Origin: Tetracladium setigerum
Lineage: Eukaryota > Ascomycota > Leotiomycetes > Helotiales
NCBI GenBank assembly: GCA_031472005.1
Contig: PZJY01000012.1
Location: 1 to 64,000 of the forward strand
Direction: 5' to 3'
DNA length: 64,000 nucleotides
This document shows positions 1-10,757 of the stretch, in pieces. The first letter of the stretch is position 1; the number at the start of each line of letters is the position of its first letter. The notes beneath the pieces are model-generated. The model made no database searches, was not told the DNA's origin, and saw nothing but the letters and a program-made list of their open reading frames with translations. Made by a program: the position numbers and the translations under genes.

Positions 1-100
1 CCTAACCCTAAACCCTAACCCTAACCCTAACCCTAACCCTAACCCTAACCCTAACCCTAACCCTAACCCTAACCCTAACCCTAACCCTAACCCTAACCCT
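1..100. repeat. Telomere repeat tract (CCCTAA)n
   Basis: About 16 tandem CCCTAA units read inward from base 1, with one variant unit carrying an extra A near base 10. This is the C-rich strand of the TTAGGG telomere repeat used by most filamentous ascomycetes, so base 1 is a natural left chromosome end. The tract stops at about base 100 and runs directly into degraded retrotransposon sequence, with no recognisable subtelomeric helicase gene between them. Confidence 0.98.
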
Positions 101-3100
101 ACACCTTATTTAAAGACGCCACTAGATATCTTAATAGCACCGAGAATCCTCCACGGGACGCTAGCTAAAGCGAGAAGGAAATCCCCGTGTAATATAAGAA
201 ATATTTAAGATTATTTAAAAACCCGAAAGACTTTAAAGCCTTACCCGAATATTAATTATAAGATTATAAAATAAACTTAAAGGAAGGAAGGAAACCTCTT
301 ATATAGAAATTACGCCGACATCGATACGATTCTATTAAGACGTTAAAAGTATTCGTTTAATTAATACTTAAGAAAGGATAGGTTAGACTATTTAAGTCTC
401 TAACATTTAATAATATATTAATCGCTTATAAGAAGGATAACCTTAACGGTCGACCTTGCGGTGATTATCGGGAACTTAATAACGCTACGATACGAGATTA
501 ATATCTATTGCCGAACGCTTAGTACTTACGGGATAAGCTGGCTAAAGTTATAATATACATTAAGTTAAATTAAAGAAGCTCGTTTAATTTAATCCGGATT
601 AAAAAGGGACACGAATAAATAATTACGTTCCTTGTTCCCTCGGGACTTTATAAATAGACCGTTATACCTTTTAAGTTAACTAACGCACTTATAACTTATT
701 AACGCTAAAATAATAATATCTTACGAGAATACTTAAGAGTATTTATAATCTATTACCTTAATAATATAATTATTTACTTAGAACGAGTCGAGGACTATAA
801 GCGACACGTTAAGCTAATCTTAAACGCCTTACTTAAGGTAAACTCTAGATTAAAACTTAATAAGTGCGAGTTTAAAGTTATAAAAACCTTATTTTTAAGA
901 TATATTATCCGACCAGGGTCTATAAGCATCGATCCTAAGAAAATTAAAGCTATTAAGGAATGGCTTAAACCTTAGAATATTAAGGATATATAATCCTTTT
1001 TAAGAACCGGCAATTTTAGCCGATAGTTTATTAAGGGATACTTAAGAATCGTCGCTCCCCTTATACGACTTATTAGAAAAGACGTACCTTTCTTAATAGG
1101 ACTAAAGGAGAAAGCTACCTTTAAGGAACTTAAAAAACGATTCATAAAAGAACCCGTGATTTATAGTTTCTACGAAGATCGACCTAGCATTCTCTAAATA
1201 AATGCCTTAAATATTTACGTAAGTGCTATACACCTTTAGCCTAACGAAAACGAAAAACTATATCTTATAATATATTACTCCGAAACCCACTCGCTAGCGG
1301 AATAAAACTACGACATTTATAAGAAGGAACTTATAACTATTATTAAAGCCTTAAGATATTAAAAAATTTACCTTTAAGGAGCTAAATTCCTCGTTATAAT
1401 ATACATTAACTATATAAATTTAAGAACTTTTATAATTACGAAGGTTCTCGACAATTAAAGATTAGCTAGATAAGCTAAGGAGTTATCTTAATTTAATTTA
1501 GTAATTAAATATATTAAAGGATCGGAGAACGTTATAACGAACGCTCTTAATAGACTATTAAGGTATAAAGGAAGTAAGGTTTATAAGGAAATCGCGATAT
1601 TTAAAGAGAATAACGATAAAGACTTAATTCTTAATATTAAGGAGATCGCTCTCCTTATTAAAGTTAACGGACCGTTTACGGACGAAATCCTTAAAGCTTA
1701 AGGGAAGGATTTAAAATATATAAACTATTATAAGGGTAGACTAATTATATTAAACTTATACGCGAAGGAATTCGTTAAGAATTATTATAAGGCCCCGGCT
1801 CACGGATATTAAGGGAGCCGTAAGACCCTTTAAAGACTTAAACATTACTTTCACGTTAATTAAGCTACCGCTTTAATTAAAGAAGTAGTTAGCTAATATA
1901 ACGTATATATCCGTAATAAAATTACGAGACACGCACCTTACGGATTAATAAGTATTACACTTATATTAAAGATACCTTAGAAATCGATCTAATAGGATTT
2001 TATCGTTAAGCTACCACTTTTAAGAGATTTAATAATAGGAATCGCTTATAACTCGATTCTAATTATAATGGAGAGGCTTACGAAATATATAATTTATATC
2101 TTATATAAGGAATCTAGCACCGCCGAAGAGTTAACCTTCGCATTCTTACGAGAAGTGATTACTTATCACGGTATATTAAAAGAGATAGTCTCGGACCGAG
2201 ATAAACTCTTTACGTTTAAGTTTTAAATTACCTTAATTACTCACTTAAGAGTTAAGAGGAAATTATTAACCGCCTTTTATTTATAAATAAATAAAGGAAC
2301 GGAACGAATAAACTAAGTTATCGAGGCTTACTTACGTTATTATATTAATTATAAATAAGATAATTAAGTATTATTACTCCTATTAACTTAATTCGTATAT
2401 AATAGCTTAATTATAAACATTACGAAGGTATTACTATTTTATATTAATTTTAGCTATAAGAAGAGTGTATATTATAAACCCTATTTAATAAACATCGATA
2501 ATTAATTAACTAAGACCTAAATTAATAAGATTAAACACTTATATATTAAATTAGTTAAGGAATTACGATTCGTAATAGAGAAAAGTGCATTATATTATAA
2601 TAAAAAGCGTAATTAAGAGCTAACGCTAAAAGAGGGGGATAAAGTTTATCTATTACGACGAAATATTAAAATAAAAAGACTAAGCGATAAATTAAATTAT
2701 AAGAAACTAGGACTATTTAAAATTAAGACCGTTAAAGGACGTTTAAATTATGAACTCGCTTTATTAAAGAATATAAATATTTATTTAATATTCTATATAT
2801 CCCTTCTCGAAAAAGCACCACTAAGAGCACCACTAGCTCTTAATACACTAATATAACCGGTAAACCCAGAAGCAAAGTATAAAGTAGAGAAAATCCTAAA
2901 TCATAAGCTAGTTAGGAATAAACTTCATTACCTGATCAAATGGAAGGACTACCCACAATCTGAGAATTCTTAAGAGCTAAAAATAAATCTTAACTGCCAC
3001 CGGATATTAATGGAGTACCATTATTACCTCTTACCTGGTCCGACCTTAAAGACTAGAGGGGAGGCGATTGAACATTTAAAACGATAAAAGCGGGCATAAC

Positions 3101-4074
3101 AGATTCCGTAACGACCGATAAGGAAACCGGCTCCGAGCTTTCGAACAAAGCCACCCAGAACTTATGCCTAGGAGAGTCGGGAACGAAATTAATATCCTTA
3201 AGAGTTAGGAGCTATAGAAAGAGTTCGCTCTCGGGAGTCGAACTAGTTTTTACGGAATTTATAGGCTAGGGAAGCCTTGGGAGGCAACGCTTACGCGCTG
3301 CTCCTTAGAAGAACTTACACACTATTAAAGGACGGGCTCGAATAATAGCGTAACCCTTAGTGTCGTAAGGCCGTTTAGAACGAATATACTCGGAATAGCG
3401 ACTCGATTCCTAAACGTTTAAAAGATATTTTCTATAAGTTTTCTTATAATACGAACACGTTTCGGTTATACGGCTAGATTTCTCGATACGCACCGCCAGC
3501 GTAAGACGCTCTTTTAATTTTTAATAATAAACGGATAATATAATAAAGAAGGAGATAATTATAAACTATTAGCGACATTTCTATCGGCATATTTAAGTAT
3601 AAGGTCCACACTAGTACGGAAGGGGGATAATATTACGAACGTGACTTATATACACGTGAGGAGCCTAAGGCTCGGGAGCATCATAATAATTAGTATAGCT
3701 AAGTGGCTTATCGTTACTACTTTATAAAGAACTTTAATAACTTAGTTTAATTATAGGAAAAGATTAGTAGTAACATTAAGTAATCACGTAATGGAGTCCG
3801 CTAAGTAAGGAGTTTAATTAATAAAGTCGGACTTTAATATTTAGGACTTTATGGTTCGGGACTCCAAGTGTAACGAAGGGATTTATATAAGAAGGAATAG
3901 TATTTCATTAAATAGGGGCTTCGTGCTTAACTTAGTATTTAAAATAGGATTATATATTATTAATATTAGCTTGTTCTTACTTGTAATCACTTAGTGATTA
4001 ATATTCTTACTTTGACTTGCAAATAAACCCTCGACTTCGACCTCACTTCAATTAGTGGAATCGGAACCGTGACA
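101..4074 (+). mobile_element. RIP-degraded Ty3/gypsy chromovirus, 5' truncated
   Basis: Translation with many stops still shows a Ty3/gypsy pol in order: region just upstream of reverse transcriptase (about 200-450), RT with GDYREL (about 460) and YYLNN at 751-765 in place of the usual YLDD, connection and RNase H (about 990-1560), integrase core (about 1900-2560), and a C-terminal chromodomain (about 2870-3000, WKDYPQSEN). A polypurine-like stretch and a 3' LTR follow. Gag, protease and the 5' LTR are missing; the telomere starts where they should be. The DNA is very AT-rich, almost lacks CpA/TpG and is full of TAA/TAG, the pattern left by RIP. The YLDD to YLNN change fits G-to-A transitions. 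It lies nested inside a pogo-type element. It cannot encode a working polyprotein. Confidence 0.9.
3631..4074 (+). repeat. 3' LTR of the gypsy element
   Basis: Starts just after a purine tract (AGGGGGATAA at 3621-3630) and ends GTGACA at 4074. The start TATTACG fits a RIPped TGTCACG, which would pair with the terminal CGTGACA as the short inverted repeat of an LTR. Immediately 3', the sequence resumes in the middle of a transposase reading frame, which fixes the element boundary. Length is 444 bp. No second LTR is present in the window. Confidence 0.75.
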
Positions 4075-5000
4075 TTAGAATAGCTTAAAAAGGTATTTAT
4101 TCTAAAGATAGCACCGGCCGATAGTTCGGCACGACTACTTATCTTAAATAGCTATAATAGTTATAAAACTACCGAATTTATATTTAAATGCCTTAAATTA
4201 AATATATATCTCTTATTTTTACCTCCTTATAACTCTTATATCCTTTAACCTTTAGATTTATCGATTTTCTCTCCTCTTAAGGCTACTTATTAAAGAGAGC
4301 TTAATCTCTTAAATCCTTTACTCGATTCGGCACTAATCGGTAAGCGTAACTTCTTATTATATTATTATAAGGCCCGGGAAGTTATAATTATAATTAATAA
4401 TATCTTAGCCGGGTAGAATATTACGGGGTTATAGCCGGTGAATATAAGTAAACCTTTAATAAGCCGATTACTATTAGAGAATAGTAATAAAGCTTCGGAA
4501 TCGGCCCCTCTAAAGGACTCTAATATTAAGTGGAATATAAGTATATTATCGATTGAGTGGTATACACTTAAAGTCGGGAGAGATTTACGTTTATAATTCG
4601 ACACTTTGGCTCGGCTTGGCTATAATGATCTTCCGACACGTTGATTACTCTTTCGGAAGGTTATAAAAGGATTAAATAAAAAGGATTTTATTTTATTATA
4701 AGCCGAGAATTAAATAAAAGAGCTAGAAGCTTAATTAAATCTATATAAACTAAGGAAGCGCCGAAAGGTCTAAGTATCTCTAAATTCGAGGTTCGTGGAC
4801 GCTAAGGCTATTAGATCGGCCCAGATTGAAGCTGGAGAGCTCAGAGTGGTACCAATCGATTCGGATTTATCTATAGAATCTGAATCTATCGGGGATTATA
4901 TAGAAGTCGAAGCGTTATAGAGATATTAAGTATTGAATGTAAAGTGGTGGATTTTGGTGGGGTGGCCGAAAGGGGGGGTGGCCGGAAGGGGGGGGGGACT
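4075..5000 (+). mobile_element. RIP-degraded Fot1/pogo transposon, 3' half
   Basis: This matches the C-terminal half of the intact transposase at 12332-13927, in the opposite orientation. It begins at the codons just before the second catalytic Asp and continues through the C-terminal tail (IEAGEL, then a residue string ending EVEAL) to a terminal inverted repeat ending at 5000, followed by TA. Differences from the intact copy are mostly G-to-A and C-to-T. The 5' half lay on the far side of the gypsy insertion and is lost from this chromosome end. The last 90 bases, including the repeat motif, are hardly mutated. Confidence 0.9.
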
Positions 5001-6256
5001 TATAAACATGTTGAAGAAGACCAAGGGAGAATTTCTGAATTAAACTCAGCTTTTATTATATTTTAGTTCACACAAGATTTAGCTTTGTTACTATATATGT
5101 TTCAAAATATGAAATTCCGAAATTAAAACCCCTAGTCTTAACTTGCTATAACCCATGGGAGCAATTGATGTAATTATGAAACTTAGATAACATATAACCA
5201 AAATTACTGCATTAAATAATAAATAATACTTAGTTCATTTGTAATAAGTTTACGACATTATTAGAATATTTTACGTGTTTAAATCTTTCATTCACAGTAT
5301 GTTTAGTTGAAATGGAAATTATTGTAATAAAGACGTGTAAAAGCGAGTCGATCACTAAGGCTATCGAAAATCAGCTCAGTAATCAAAAGAGTGAAGGCAA
5401 ATGTGAGCACCGTAAATTGGGCCATACCTAGCGAACCGAAGAGGGGTGACTTCTTTCCCGAAGAGCCTGGCACTTGTTTGTCTAGTGAGTTACTTGCGCG
5501 CGTCCCACATTGATAGGTTGCCTGTTGAGGGATTTTATACGTCGAGAGTGTAACGTTCGGTCGGGCATTATAGGAATTGTTTGAGATAAATTTTGGTCAC
5601 TCAACAGCCTACTCAGATGCCACGAGCTGAAAGCTTTGGTCTAATCCAACTTGAAGATTGGGACTGGATACAGACTACTTGCACAATCCAAGAAAGAAGG
5701 CGACCAATTGGGCTCATAATCTGGGAAGCTTTCTCGCAGACTGCACACCCAGTAAAAATTTTGATATCGCTGGTGCATGCCTGCATCGCTCGTACTCCCA
5801 CACTCCTTGGAGAACTCAATCTAAGGGCTTGATTCACTGATGGATACTCTGCTGCAATTCTGAAAGTAGTAACCAACATCAAAAAGAGAAGAGATGTGAG
5901 GTTCAGAGCGCTCAGCCGATTGGCAGAGGCTGAATGCTGCCAATCGGGAACCGCCCGAGCTCTAATGCAACCGCGCCTTGGTGTGAAGCCAACTCAGCTT
6001 GCTTGCATTATTTATGTAGTAGGCCCCAAAACCCCTAGAGGTAACCAATAAAACTCCTCGAGGTGCCCTCACAAAATGAGGCTACCAATCGACCTCTCTA
6101 TTTGTATACAAACTCACTTGCTGACGCCTTTTGGGGGGATTCTTGTTACACAGCTATACTCACATTTATACCAACTACCCTCTGCCCTCACGTCCTTAAC
6201 GTCTGTCTCCAAGAATCCCTTCCAAGCATTATTCAAATTCACGATTGTTCAAATTC
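5001..6256. other. Gene-poor flank of the transposon nest
   Basis: The first 340 bases are AT-rich without convincing coding. From about 5340 composition becomes normal. A short open frame at 5593-5832 on the plus strand overlaps another on the minus strand; neither resembles a family I know. No RNA gene or repeat is recognised here. Confidence 0.5.
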
Positions 6257-7333
6257 ATGATGGAGACAAAATTCCTCTCGAAAGCTCTCGACAGCTTGTG
6301 CTCCAAGGACCAGCTCGAACTACTGAACGCTATCGATTGCCTCCGTTCGCAAGGTATCAGCCATTACGTCTCTCTACCGCAGATTATTATCTGTGGTGAT
6401 CAGTCCTCTAGCAAAAGCTCCGTGCTAGAAGCAATCTCTGGTGTCTCATTCCCTATTAAGAGCAACCTTTCTACTCGCTTTCCGACCGAACTAGTTCTCC
6501 GCAAGACGTCGCATAGCAGTGTGAGCGTTTCAATTGTACCGCATGAGTCTCGCAGCGAAGCTGAAAGGCTTGCCATTGGTAGCTTTCATGAAAAGCTGGA
6601 TGGCTTTGAAGGCCTCTCAACTCTGATTGAGAATGCGAAAACTGCTATGGGAATCTCAACGCATGGCAAAGCCTTTTCCAAAGACCTCCTCCGTGTCGAA
6701 GTCTCTGGCCCTGACCGACCACATCTAACGATAGTAGACTTGCCTGGTTTGATTCATTCCGAAACAAAACAGCAGTCAGCTTCAGATTTCGAGCTAGTAC
6801 AAGATGTAGTTCAGGCCTACATAAAGGAGCCAAGAAGCATCATCCTCGCCGTGGTCTCCGCGAAGAATGACTATGCCAACCAGGTCGTTCTAAAGCTCGC
6901 CCGCGCAGCCGATACAGACGGTAACAGAGCACTTGGTGCACTTCTCACGAAAATATCTACCCACGACTTACCGAGAGAATCATGCCCTCTTAAAGGGGGC
7001 TGTTGTTTTCCTCACCAATTTTTCGTTCGAAATACCGACAAAAGCTGGTCTCTCGACGCAGAATATCTATTGGCAAGCATCAAAACCGATGGCGTGCCGG
7101 ACGCAGTGGCTTGTCTTTCTGACTCTTTATTTCGTGTTCCTGATGTTAATGATGTCACAATAGTCTGGGGAAAACCTGATCTCCTCTTGCTTCAAGAGAT
7201 ACGGGAAGAATGTGAGAGTTATTGGAGCCTTCACTTACAACACTTCGATGAGCAATATGGCATTGTTCCTAACGTGTACAAAGGGTTGTTGAGCAATCCA
7301 GCAAAGCTTCACTGTAGGAATTCCTTCGTGTGA
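6257..7333 (+). CDS. Dynamin-like GTPase, truncated
   Basis: A 358-residue open frame starting at the first ATG (6257). The N-terminal 220 residues are a dynamin-type GTPase domain: P-loop GDQSSSKSS, the switch-I Thr in STRFPTE, and the G3 motif DLPGL. Fungal members normally read GDQSSGKSS, so the P-loop glycine is replaced by serine. Where the G4 motif TKPD is expected the frame reads TKIS, and after that the match to the family fades. Full proteins are about 700 residues with stalk and effector domains; these are absent. No intron is needed. It stands alone between the transposon nest and a broken membrane-protein gene. Fungal proteins of this group are often linked to membrane remodelling or stress, but this copy is probably a degenerating relic with impaired nucleotide binding. 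Confidence 0.7.
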   Translation: MMETKFLSKALDSLCSKDQLELLNAIDCLRSQGISHYVSLPQIIICGDQSSSKSSVLEAISGVSFPIKSNLSTRFPTELVLRKTSHSSVSVSIVPHESRSEAERLAIGSFHEKLDGFEGLSTLIENAKTAMGISTHGKAFSKDLLRVEVSGPDRPHLTIVDLPGLIHSETKQQSASDFELVQDVVQAYIKEPRSIILAVVSAKNDYANQVVLKLARAADTDGNRALGALLTKISTHDLPRESCPLKGGCCFPHQFFVRNTDKSWSLDAEYLLASIKTDGVPDAVACLSDSLFRVPDVNDVTIVWGKPDLLLLQEIREECESYWSLHLQHFDEQYGIVPNVYKGLLSNPAKLHCRNSFV

Positions 7334-7736
7334 CAACTTTCTTTAACTAATATCAATATTTCTCGAACGAACAAGTTCGCAGCCAAAATGTCGTTTATGA
7401 ATTGGGACTAGAGAGACAGAATGGGGAGAGATGCGAAGGGCAAGGTGGGCTTTGACAACTTGATTGTTGTTATAAAGTTTATGACCCTAGCTACATTCAA
7501 GCAATGAAACATCTTGCTTTTGACACCCAACGTGGTGTATGTTAGCCAATAGACGTATGCTGAAGACGGGACCTGGGTTTCTTGTGGATTGGGCCTTGTT
7601 GAGATGAGTACGGCCATTTCCGCTTTATAGAATGTGGTTCCTCATCGTTCTCATCCGATTTGGTATTGTGGTGGTGATGGTTCGCGATTAGGAAGCAGCT
7701 GCTGTCTCTCCAGCCTTCGAATCAGTTGCTGGTAAT
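7334..7736. other. Intergenic, nothing recognised
   Basis: About 400 bases between the GTPase frame and the 3' end of the minus-strand membrane-protein gene. A minus-strand open frame at 7408-7617 has no family resemblance and no supporting features. Confidence 0.5.
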
Positions 7737-8753
7737 CTAACAGCAGATCAGAGAGTATCGCTGATGGAAATCTGGTCGTCTCACCTTCTCCCAACTAATT
7801 ATCAAAGTGACCAAGTTACAACCAAGTAACATAACGGCAATGATCTGGCCAAACCCCCACTCTTTCTCCATACTGCTTTTCTCAAGGAGTTTTTGGTTAG
7901 ACCGCCGAATTACCCACATGAAGTACAGATGCAAGGGCACTTGGACGAGGGCAAATACTAGAACGTTGTTGTGGGTCCTCCTGGAACCTGGACCTCTTTT
8001 CAAAGTAGCCAGGCCAAGAACCAGGAAGGAACAGAAAGCCGTTATGGCAACATAAGCGATGTCAACGGCTGGGTGTGGGTTCTCTGGTGCTGCTAGTCCA
8101 CGAGCGCTATAGCACCGACCCGGAATCTCCCAGTCCCAGGATCGGAGACGATTACCAAATACCACCGTATAAGCAAAGAATAGGCCTACCCAAATTACCA
8201 CCATAACAAGTCTGAGTAGCATGCGTTCCATTGGGGGTCCCCAGGAACAACAGATGGCAGCGCAGATTGAAATGCTAGTGGACATATGTCACTGGACCTA
8301 GGGTTGCTCAGTTGGACGAAAAACATACCTCACAAGACATACTGTATCATAGATGATATGGAGATGGTAGAAAGACAACTTCGCTGATTGTGCTAGCGCG
8401 GCAACTAACAAGGAGATTCCTGCAAACGGTTGTAAAGATCGCCATCTCGACGCACACTGTAAAACTCACCAGTCATGACTTGGACGTCAGCGCCGTACAG
8501 CAATATCAAGCCGACTATGTTCCGATTTATGTCCCGTATCTCCTCCTCCCGACTACTAGCAAAGTGCTCGTCCCTGTCGAAGGAATCGAGGAATAGAGCA
8601 TAGAGCGAGCATAGCACCACGATGACTGACTGGACAGCAAACGAAAGCAGGATCTGGATGAATCAGCGCGTGCTAGAGAGAAGGTTGCGAAAGGCGCACG
8701 CCAATACCAGCTACGTCTGGGTTTGCCTCGCCAACTGCTGCACACTGCGGCAT
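7737..8753 (-). pseudogene. Multi-TM fungal membrane protein, probably broken
   Basis: Reading from ATG at 8753, exon 1 gives a Cys-rich start then ANPDVAGIGVRLS, a motif typical of the first membrane segment in a large family of uncharacterised ascomycete multi-pass proteins. The expected continuation FIQILLSFAVQ appears 25 bases further on in another frame, with no GT-AG pair between. Downstream the gene is otherwise well formed: an intron near 8391-8462, a segment ending YDTVCLV, a 54 bp intron ending in CTAG near 8270, then a 7737-8268 exon with about four hydrophobic segments. A 61 bp intron (GTAGCT to CATCCAG) would restore frame but remove the conserved motif, so I favour a lesion. Function of the family is not known to me. 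Confidence 0.55.
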
Positions 8754-9666
8754 GATAATTTACGTCTATGTGAGATATTCTCTGAAAAGAAATGAAGCTG
8801 GATTTACTGACATAATAAGGGGGGCCTGATATTTAATAGGATTACGAGTTTCCCAGGCAAGCATGTCTCAGTTCAGCCCTGGAAGCCACAAAATGCTGAG
8901 CCTCGATGCCAAGCCGACCAAGACTGCGGTAATTCATGTCGCTGAAGCGAGCCTTGTGTTGTTTGCACTTGAATCCTTACACATACAACTTTACGGCCTT
9001 GCTGTCAAAGCGACGGACTAAGCGTTTTAAAAGAAACGAAAGCAACAAGCCAAACGAAATGGCCAGGGCAGGAACCGCAGCACATCTCACCCAGAAAAGA
9101 CTCTCTATATTCTCGGAACGAGGGTTTTGTGGCTTTTGAGTATCGGGTTCTTGAAATAGGGACTAATCAATACAAAGTGATTTAGCTGCTCATCTCCTCG
9201 CCGCTCGCCACCTCTTTTTTTGTCCTTCAAAAGGCAGGGAATGAGTTCGGGGACGAGCTTAGCCATTTGGGGACTTCTGAGATGAGAACGTCAATAGTTG
9301 GTAACTGAGACGATCGTGATATGAAAAGCTTTTTACCACTAGACTAACGAGCCAAAAGGCACAAGAATTGAGTGAAAGCTCAATTCGCTAATCTACTACA
9401 TATAGATAACCGCGATCGCCACACCGTAACACCCTGTCACGTGCCGAATCGTCTCAGTAACTATGACTAGACTACGGAAGATAAAGTATATTTAGTGCAG
9501 GAGAGCGTAAGGGCTACTTAAATTTATTCTTATTGATGTTAAAGCAGCTAAGTGATTGGTATATACTTGAAGTAAGCACAGAAGCTGAACTATAATAAAT
9601 GCAGGAGAGCATAAGGGCTTTTCCTAATATTTTCCAGATGTTGGTGAATTGACTGTCATTTTCGGC
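8754..9666. other. Intergenic with a 20 bp direct repeat
   Basis: Upstream region shared by the minus-strand membrane-protein gene and the plus-strand bHLH gene. It contains TGCAGGAGAGCGTAAGGGCT at 9496-9515 and a near-identical copy (one mismatch) at 9600-9619, spaced 104 bases apart, just before the bHLH start. A short frame at 8936-9139 has no recognisable features. Confidence 0.55.
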
Positions 9667-10503
9667 ATGCAACAAATCGTCCAGCCACACTTTTCCACCA
9701 CGATCCTATCACCGCAAGAAGCAGCCAGATTAAGAAGCATAGCGATGCCGAACTCCGTCCTTCCCCTCTCCGCCTCCTCCAGAACATCATCCTATGGTTC
9801 TTCTTCCCCACCATCCCAACACATCAGCACGAAAGCCGCTCTCTCCTCCTCGTCATCCTCCCGGACACAGCGACGAAAACGCAAATGCACGTTCGACTCC
9901 ACTACAAAATCCGAGCAGGATGAGGGAGATCTAGAAGTTGAGGAGCCCGCTTCCGCTACTGCTGAGCCTGAGGTTGCAGCGCCGCCAGCAAAGCATCAAA
10001 GAAAGAAGAGTTCGCACAACGTGATCGAGCAGCGGTACCGGAATAACCTTAACGACAAGATCGCCGAGCTGAGAGATTCAGTGCCGAGTTTGAGGGTCAT
10101 GACTAAGAATCTCGCTTCTGGGGATCATGGGGATGAAGACGAGGATGAGTTTGAGGAGGATTTGCGGGGTTTGACGCCTGCTCATAAATTGAGTAAGGTA
10201 TTTAAATCTCTCTTTCTTACTGCTTGCCTTCATTTTGAAGCTTTATGCCATTTATGGGTTCACTAAATAAATCAAGCTGACAAATATTGGAAAAATAAGG
10301 CAACAATCCTCTCCAAAGCAAGAGAATACATCGCCCACCTCGAAAAGCGCAACGCCTTCCTGACCCACGAGAATGCAGGGCTGAAAGCTAGAGTCGACGT
10401 ATTTGAGATCCTGATGATGAGCCGTCAACAGCAGCAGCAGCAGCAGCAGGGTTATGAAAGGCAGAGAGGACTTGGTAGGAGGGAGTGGGTTGAATTATGT
10501 TAA
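9667..10503 (+). CDS. bHLH transcription factor, SREBP/SrbB-like
   Basis: Two exons, 9667-10197 and 10300-10503, joined across a 102 bp intron with a CTGAC branch-like site; 244 residues. The basic helix reads HNVIEQRYRNNLNDKIAEL; the Tyr in RYR is the hallmark of the SREBP class, which lets it bind sterol-response elements as well as E-boxes. A long acidic loop (GDEDEDEFEED) separates helix 1 from helix 2 (ATILSKAREYIAHLEKRN), and the intron falls exactly at the loop-helix 2 junction. A Ser/Pro-rich N-terminus precedes the domain; the C-terminus has a CAG-encoded glutamine run. No membrane segments follow, so it resembles the small soluble fungal members (SrbB, SAH-2) rather than the cleaved ER-bound SrbA. 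The ATG at 9667 is the first in frame; an earlier non-coding exon is possible. Confidence 0.85.
10419..10448 (+). repeat. CAG microsatellite in the bHLH coding region
   Basis: CAA followed by seven CAG codons encodes an eight-glutamine tract after the leucine-zipper-like helix. It is in frame, so length changes would alter the glutamine run without breaking the protein. Confidence 0.85.
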
Positions 10504-10757
10504 GTGTAGGAATGAGTTTGGGAGGAGAAAGAAAACGGCATTTGATTGTGAAGATCTGAGTGCAAAAAAAACTTGTCGAGATATGCGCTCTGGAGTCCAG
10601 GTAAGACCCTCTTCAGCAAATGCAAGACGTGTTCTTATAACAATAGGATCGTCCGAAAAGCCTTTCTATTTTGAGAGTCTTCCACCATAACAAATTGATT
10701 CAAATGCAGTACAAATAGCCCCCAAACCATAGTCTTGTAGATGAGACTCTGCCATTC
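10504..10757. other. Short intergenic stretch
   Basis: Between the bHLH stop and the end of the NLR remnant. Nothing recognised beyond further decayed TPR-related bases on the minus strand close to 10758. Confidence 0.4.

Noticed and set aside
4365..4604. Open frame conserved between two places (4365-4604 minus and 12648-12887 plus)
   Set aside because: Both are antisense shadows of the same transposase region, so the similarity is explained by the transposon copies.
5593..5882. Overlapping open frames on both strands
   Set aside because: No recognisable domain, too short, and no splice-consistent extension; openness on both strands suggests chance.
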